Of a stretch of 7,358 bases of DNA, positions 5,624 to 7,358 are shown piece by piece. The notes beneath the pieces were generated by a model. The model was not told the origin of the DNA, searched no databases, and saw only the letters and a program-made list of their open reading frames with translations. This stretch comes from Planctomycetota bacterium. GTDB lineage: Bacteria; Planctomycetota; B129-G9. The stretch is taken from contig JAUWEX010000047.1 in assembly GCA_030607235.1 (NCBI GenBank), positions 1-7,358 of the forward strand. The letters run 5' to 3'. Both the position numbers and the translations under genes were made by a program. Every line of letters begins with the position of its first letter. The first letter of the stretch is position 1.

Positions 5624-7358
5624 ATGGCTGTACAGACGGCGTGGGGAATCGATATCGGTGAATCTTCGATCAAAGCGATCAAACTCGCCAAGGTCAGAGA
5701 GTTCGCCGAAATAGTTGATATTGACGTGATACCTCTGCAAGGCGGCAGCGCGCAAGAGGGCGAAGAAAATATCGACAAGGAAGTTCATCTCGCAACGGCC
5801 CTTCAGGAGTTCTCGCGCAGGCACGACCCGACAGGCTCTGCGATAGTGGCGTCGCTGCCGGGCAAGATAACCCTGAGCAAACCGGCAACCCTCCCACCGG
5901 TCGAAGAGAGCAAACTCGCCGATCTGGTACGCCTCGAAGTCCAGCAACAGATACCGTTTCCCATCGACGAGATAGTGTGGGACTATTTCCGCTGCAACGA
6001 AGAGACGGTCCCCGGACAGGAGGTCGAGATCAACCTCGTGGCAATCCGCAAGGAGATCGTCGAGGAATATCTCGAACGCTTCGAGCAGGCGGATATCCCC
6101 ATAAGCGCGTTGCAGTCGGCGCCGATCGCACTGTTCAACCTCGCCAAATACGAAACGGCACCGGAGGGGAATTCGGTCATCATCGACGTCGGCGCGGAGA
6201 ACACGTATCTCATCATTATAAACAGGGACCGGTTCTGGCTGCGTACCCTCAACATCGCCGGACGTAACATTACGGCGGCACTCTCGGAAAAATTCGAGAT
6301 TCCGTTCGACGAAGCCGAGATGCTCAAAATAAACGCCAGCACCTCCAAGCACTCCACCAAGATATTCAGCGTGGTCAAGCCCGTTTTACACGAGTTGGTC
6401 GGCGAGATTCACCGCACGATAGGTTTCTACAAATCCACGTCAAAGGACATGTCGTTCGACCGCATCGTCTTCATGGGCAACACCACGAAACTGGCCGGGT
6501 TCGAGAAATTTTTCGGCGAGAACCTCCCATACAAGATTCAGACGATGGAGGGGCTGGCCAACGTGCGGGTATCGCGCGCGATAAACGTAAAGGCCCTCAA
6601 GGCCCATCTGCCGGGGCTCGGCGTGGCGATGGGGCTGGCGCTGCAGGGACTGGGCTTGAGCCGTTGCAAGGTCAACCTGGTGCCCGAGGAAATGAGGGCC
6701 GAGACCTCGTCTTCGAACATGGCTATGATGATCGGATCGGTGTGTACACTGCTGTTGACGATCGTGCTGGGATTCGTTTCGGCGGGACTGGCGCTTGGCG
6801 CGAGCAAAACGAAGGCCGGGTTGCTTGACGCCGAAAACGTGCCTCCGGGGATCGAACAGGTGATGGCATGGCAGTCGGAACTGCAACGCATAGAAAGGAA
6901 AATCAGCGCCGCCGAAAAAAACCTCAAGGAAAAGACCGACAATCATCGCAATGCGCAGATAATGCCTAATTTGATATTTTCAGAAATCAACAAGGCACTG
7001 CTCGGAAAGTGCGAAATCAAGCCGTTGGAAACGCGGGACGGATACGATTACTATCTGGAGTCCAACGGCACCGATATTGCGTTGCGCCACATCGTTATCA
7101 ATTATTATGAAGTCGAAAGAAAAGAAGAGCGAGTTCGCATTCGCGGCAAGACCAAAACCGTAGTAACCGTGATTCCGGCACACTACCGGGTTTTTATCGT
7201 CGGAATCGTGGAATTCCAGAAAGACCAGATCGAAACGGAAAAACATATCAAAGCGAATTTCATCGACAAACTGGTCAAAAGCCCGTTGACGTTCAAGAAG
7301 TTCGAGAACCCCTGCACGACTTTCACCCACATGAACTTCAGGACCCAAAAAAATAATT
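5624..7358 (+). CDS. pilM: PilM-PilN fusion, type IV pilus assembly (3' end missing)
   Basis: An open frame from the ATG at 5624 runs off the window: 578 residues, no stop. Residues 1-345 are PilM, the actin-like ATPase of the cytoplasmic ring of the type IV pilus alignment complex. It shows GIDIGESSIKAIKL (8-21, phosphate 1), QQQIPFPIDEIVWDY (107-121, a PilM hallmark), VIIDVGAENTYLI (185-197, phosphate 2), IAGRNIT (211-217), FDEAEMLK (228-235) and RIVFMGNTTKLAGFEKFF (280-297, adenosine region). KVNLVPEEMR (349-358) then matches the NLLP-type peptide at the PilN N-terminus that docks on PilM. A membrane helix follows (~366-391), then a charged coiled segment (~402-440). Next is an extracytoplasmic domain with LIFSEINKALLGKCEIKPLE (450-469) and FIDKLVKSPLTFKKF (546-560), which resembles PilN. 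Separate pilM and pilN genes are the usual form. PilO, PilP and PilQ would be expected downstream. A type II secretion-like system (GspL) is an alternative reading. Confidence 0.88.
   Translation, partial: MAVQTAWGIDIGESSIKAIKLAKVREFAEIVDIDVIPLQGGSAQEGEENIDKEVHLATALQEFSRRHDPTGSAIVASLPGKITLSKPATLPPVEESKLADLVRLEVQQQIPFPIDEIVWDYFRCNEETVPGQEVEINLVAIRKEIVEEYLERFEQADIPISALQSAPIALFNLAKYETAPEGNSVIIDVGAENTYLIIINRDRFWLRTLNIAGRNITAALSEKFEIPFDEAEMLKINASTSKHSTKIFSVVKPVLHELVGEIHRTIGFYKSTSKDMSFDRIVFMGNTTKLAGFEKFFGENLPYKIQTMEGLANVRVSRAINVKALKAHLPGLGVAMGLALQGLGLSRCKVNLVPEEMRAETSSSNMAMMIGSVCTLLLTIVLGFVSAGLALGASKTKAGLLDAENVPPGIEQVMAWQSELQRIERKISAAEKNLKEKTDNHRNAQIMPNLIFSEINKALLGKCEIKPLETRDGYDYYLESNGTDIALRHIVINYYEVERKEERVRIRGKTKTVVTVIPAHYRVFIVGIVEFQKDQIETEKHIKANFIDKLVKSPLTFKKFENPCTTFTHMNFRTQKNN

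Noticed and set aside
5621..6352. 243-residue open frame on the - strand opposite pilM
   Set aside because: The + strand carries all the PilM motifs over the same bases, and no recognisable domain is seen on the - strand.

Overview
The window reads as chromosomal DNA of a Gram-negative-type bacterium. My best guess is Planctomycetota or a related PVC lineage, held with only moderate to low confidence. The grounds are an MJ0042-like zinc ribbon joined through a Pro/Gln/Ser-rich linker to a membrane protein, a PilM that runs straight into a PilN-like membrane domain in one polypeptide, and an MtaB-type enzyme whose loop after the radical-SAM cysteines differs from the common form. No rRNA, tRNA, insertion sequence, CRISPR array or attachment site was seen. 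All five genes lie on the + strand.

Positions 1-3014 hold a compact housekeeping cluster. It encodes an MtaB-like tRNA methylthiotransferase (68-1309), a DHH/DHHA1 phosphoesterase of the NrnA type (1351-2325) and a family-4-like uracil-DNA glycosylase (2322-3014). The last two overlap by ATGA, so they are almost certainly co-transcribed and translationally coupled. The short leaders before the first two genes each carry an AT-rich palindrome built on GTTAA.

Positions 3123-5492 encode a 789-residue protein I cannot assign to a named function. It has a cytoplasmic CxxC...CxxC zinc ribbon, a low-complexity linker, a membrane helix, about 600 acidic residues outside the membrane that look like two diverged copies of a DUF3352-like unit, a second membrane helix and a Pro-rich cytoplasmic tail. 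Its base composition is visibly lower in G+C than the upstream genes.

The 131-base gap 5493-5623 has a near-consensus sigma-70 promoter with an extended -10 element. It drives a type IV pilus (or type II secretion-like) assembly gene that starts at 5624 and is still open at the right edge. The first ~345 residues are PilM, the actin-like cytoplasmic ATPase. The rest is a membrane helix, coiled segment and extracytoplasmic domain of the PilN type, so the PilM-PilN interaction is built into one chain. The most notable items are this fusion, the unassigned two-pass zinc-ribbon protein beside it, and a His in place of an expected iron-sulfur Cys in the glycosylase.
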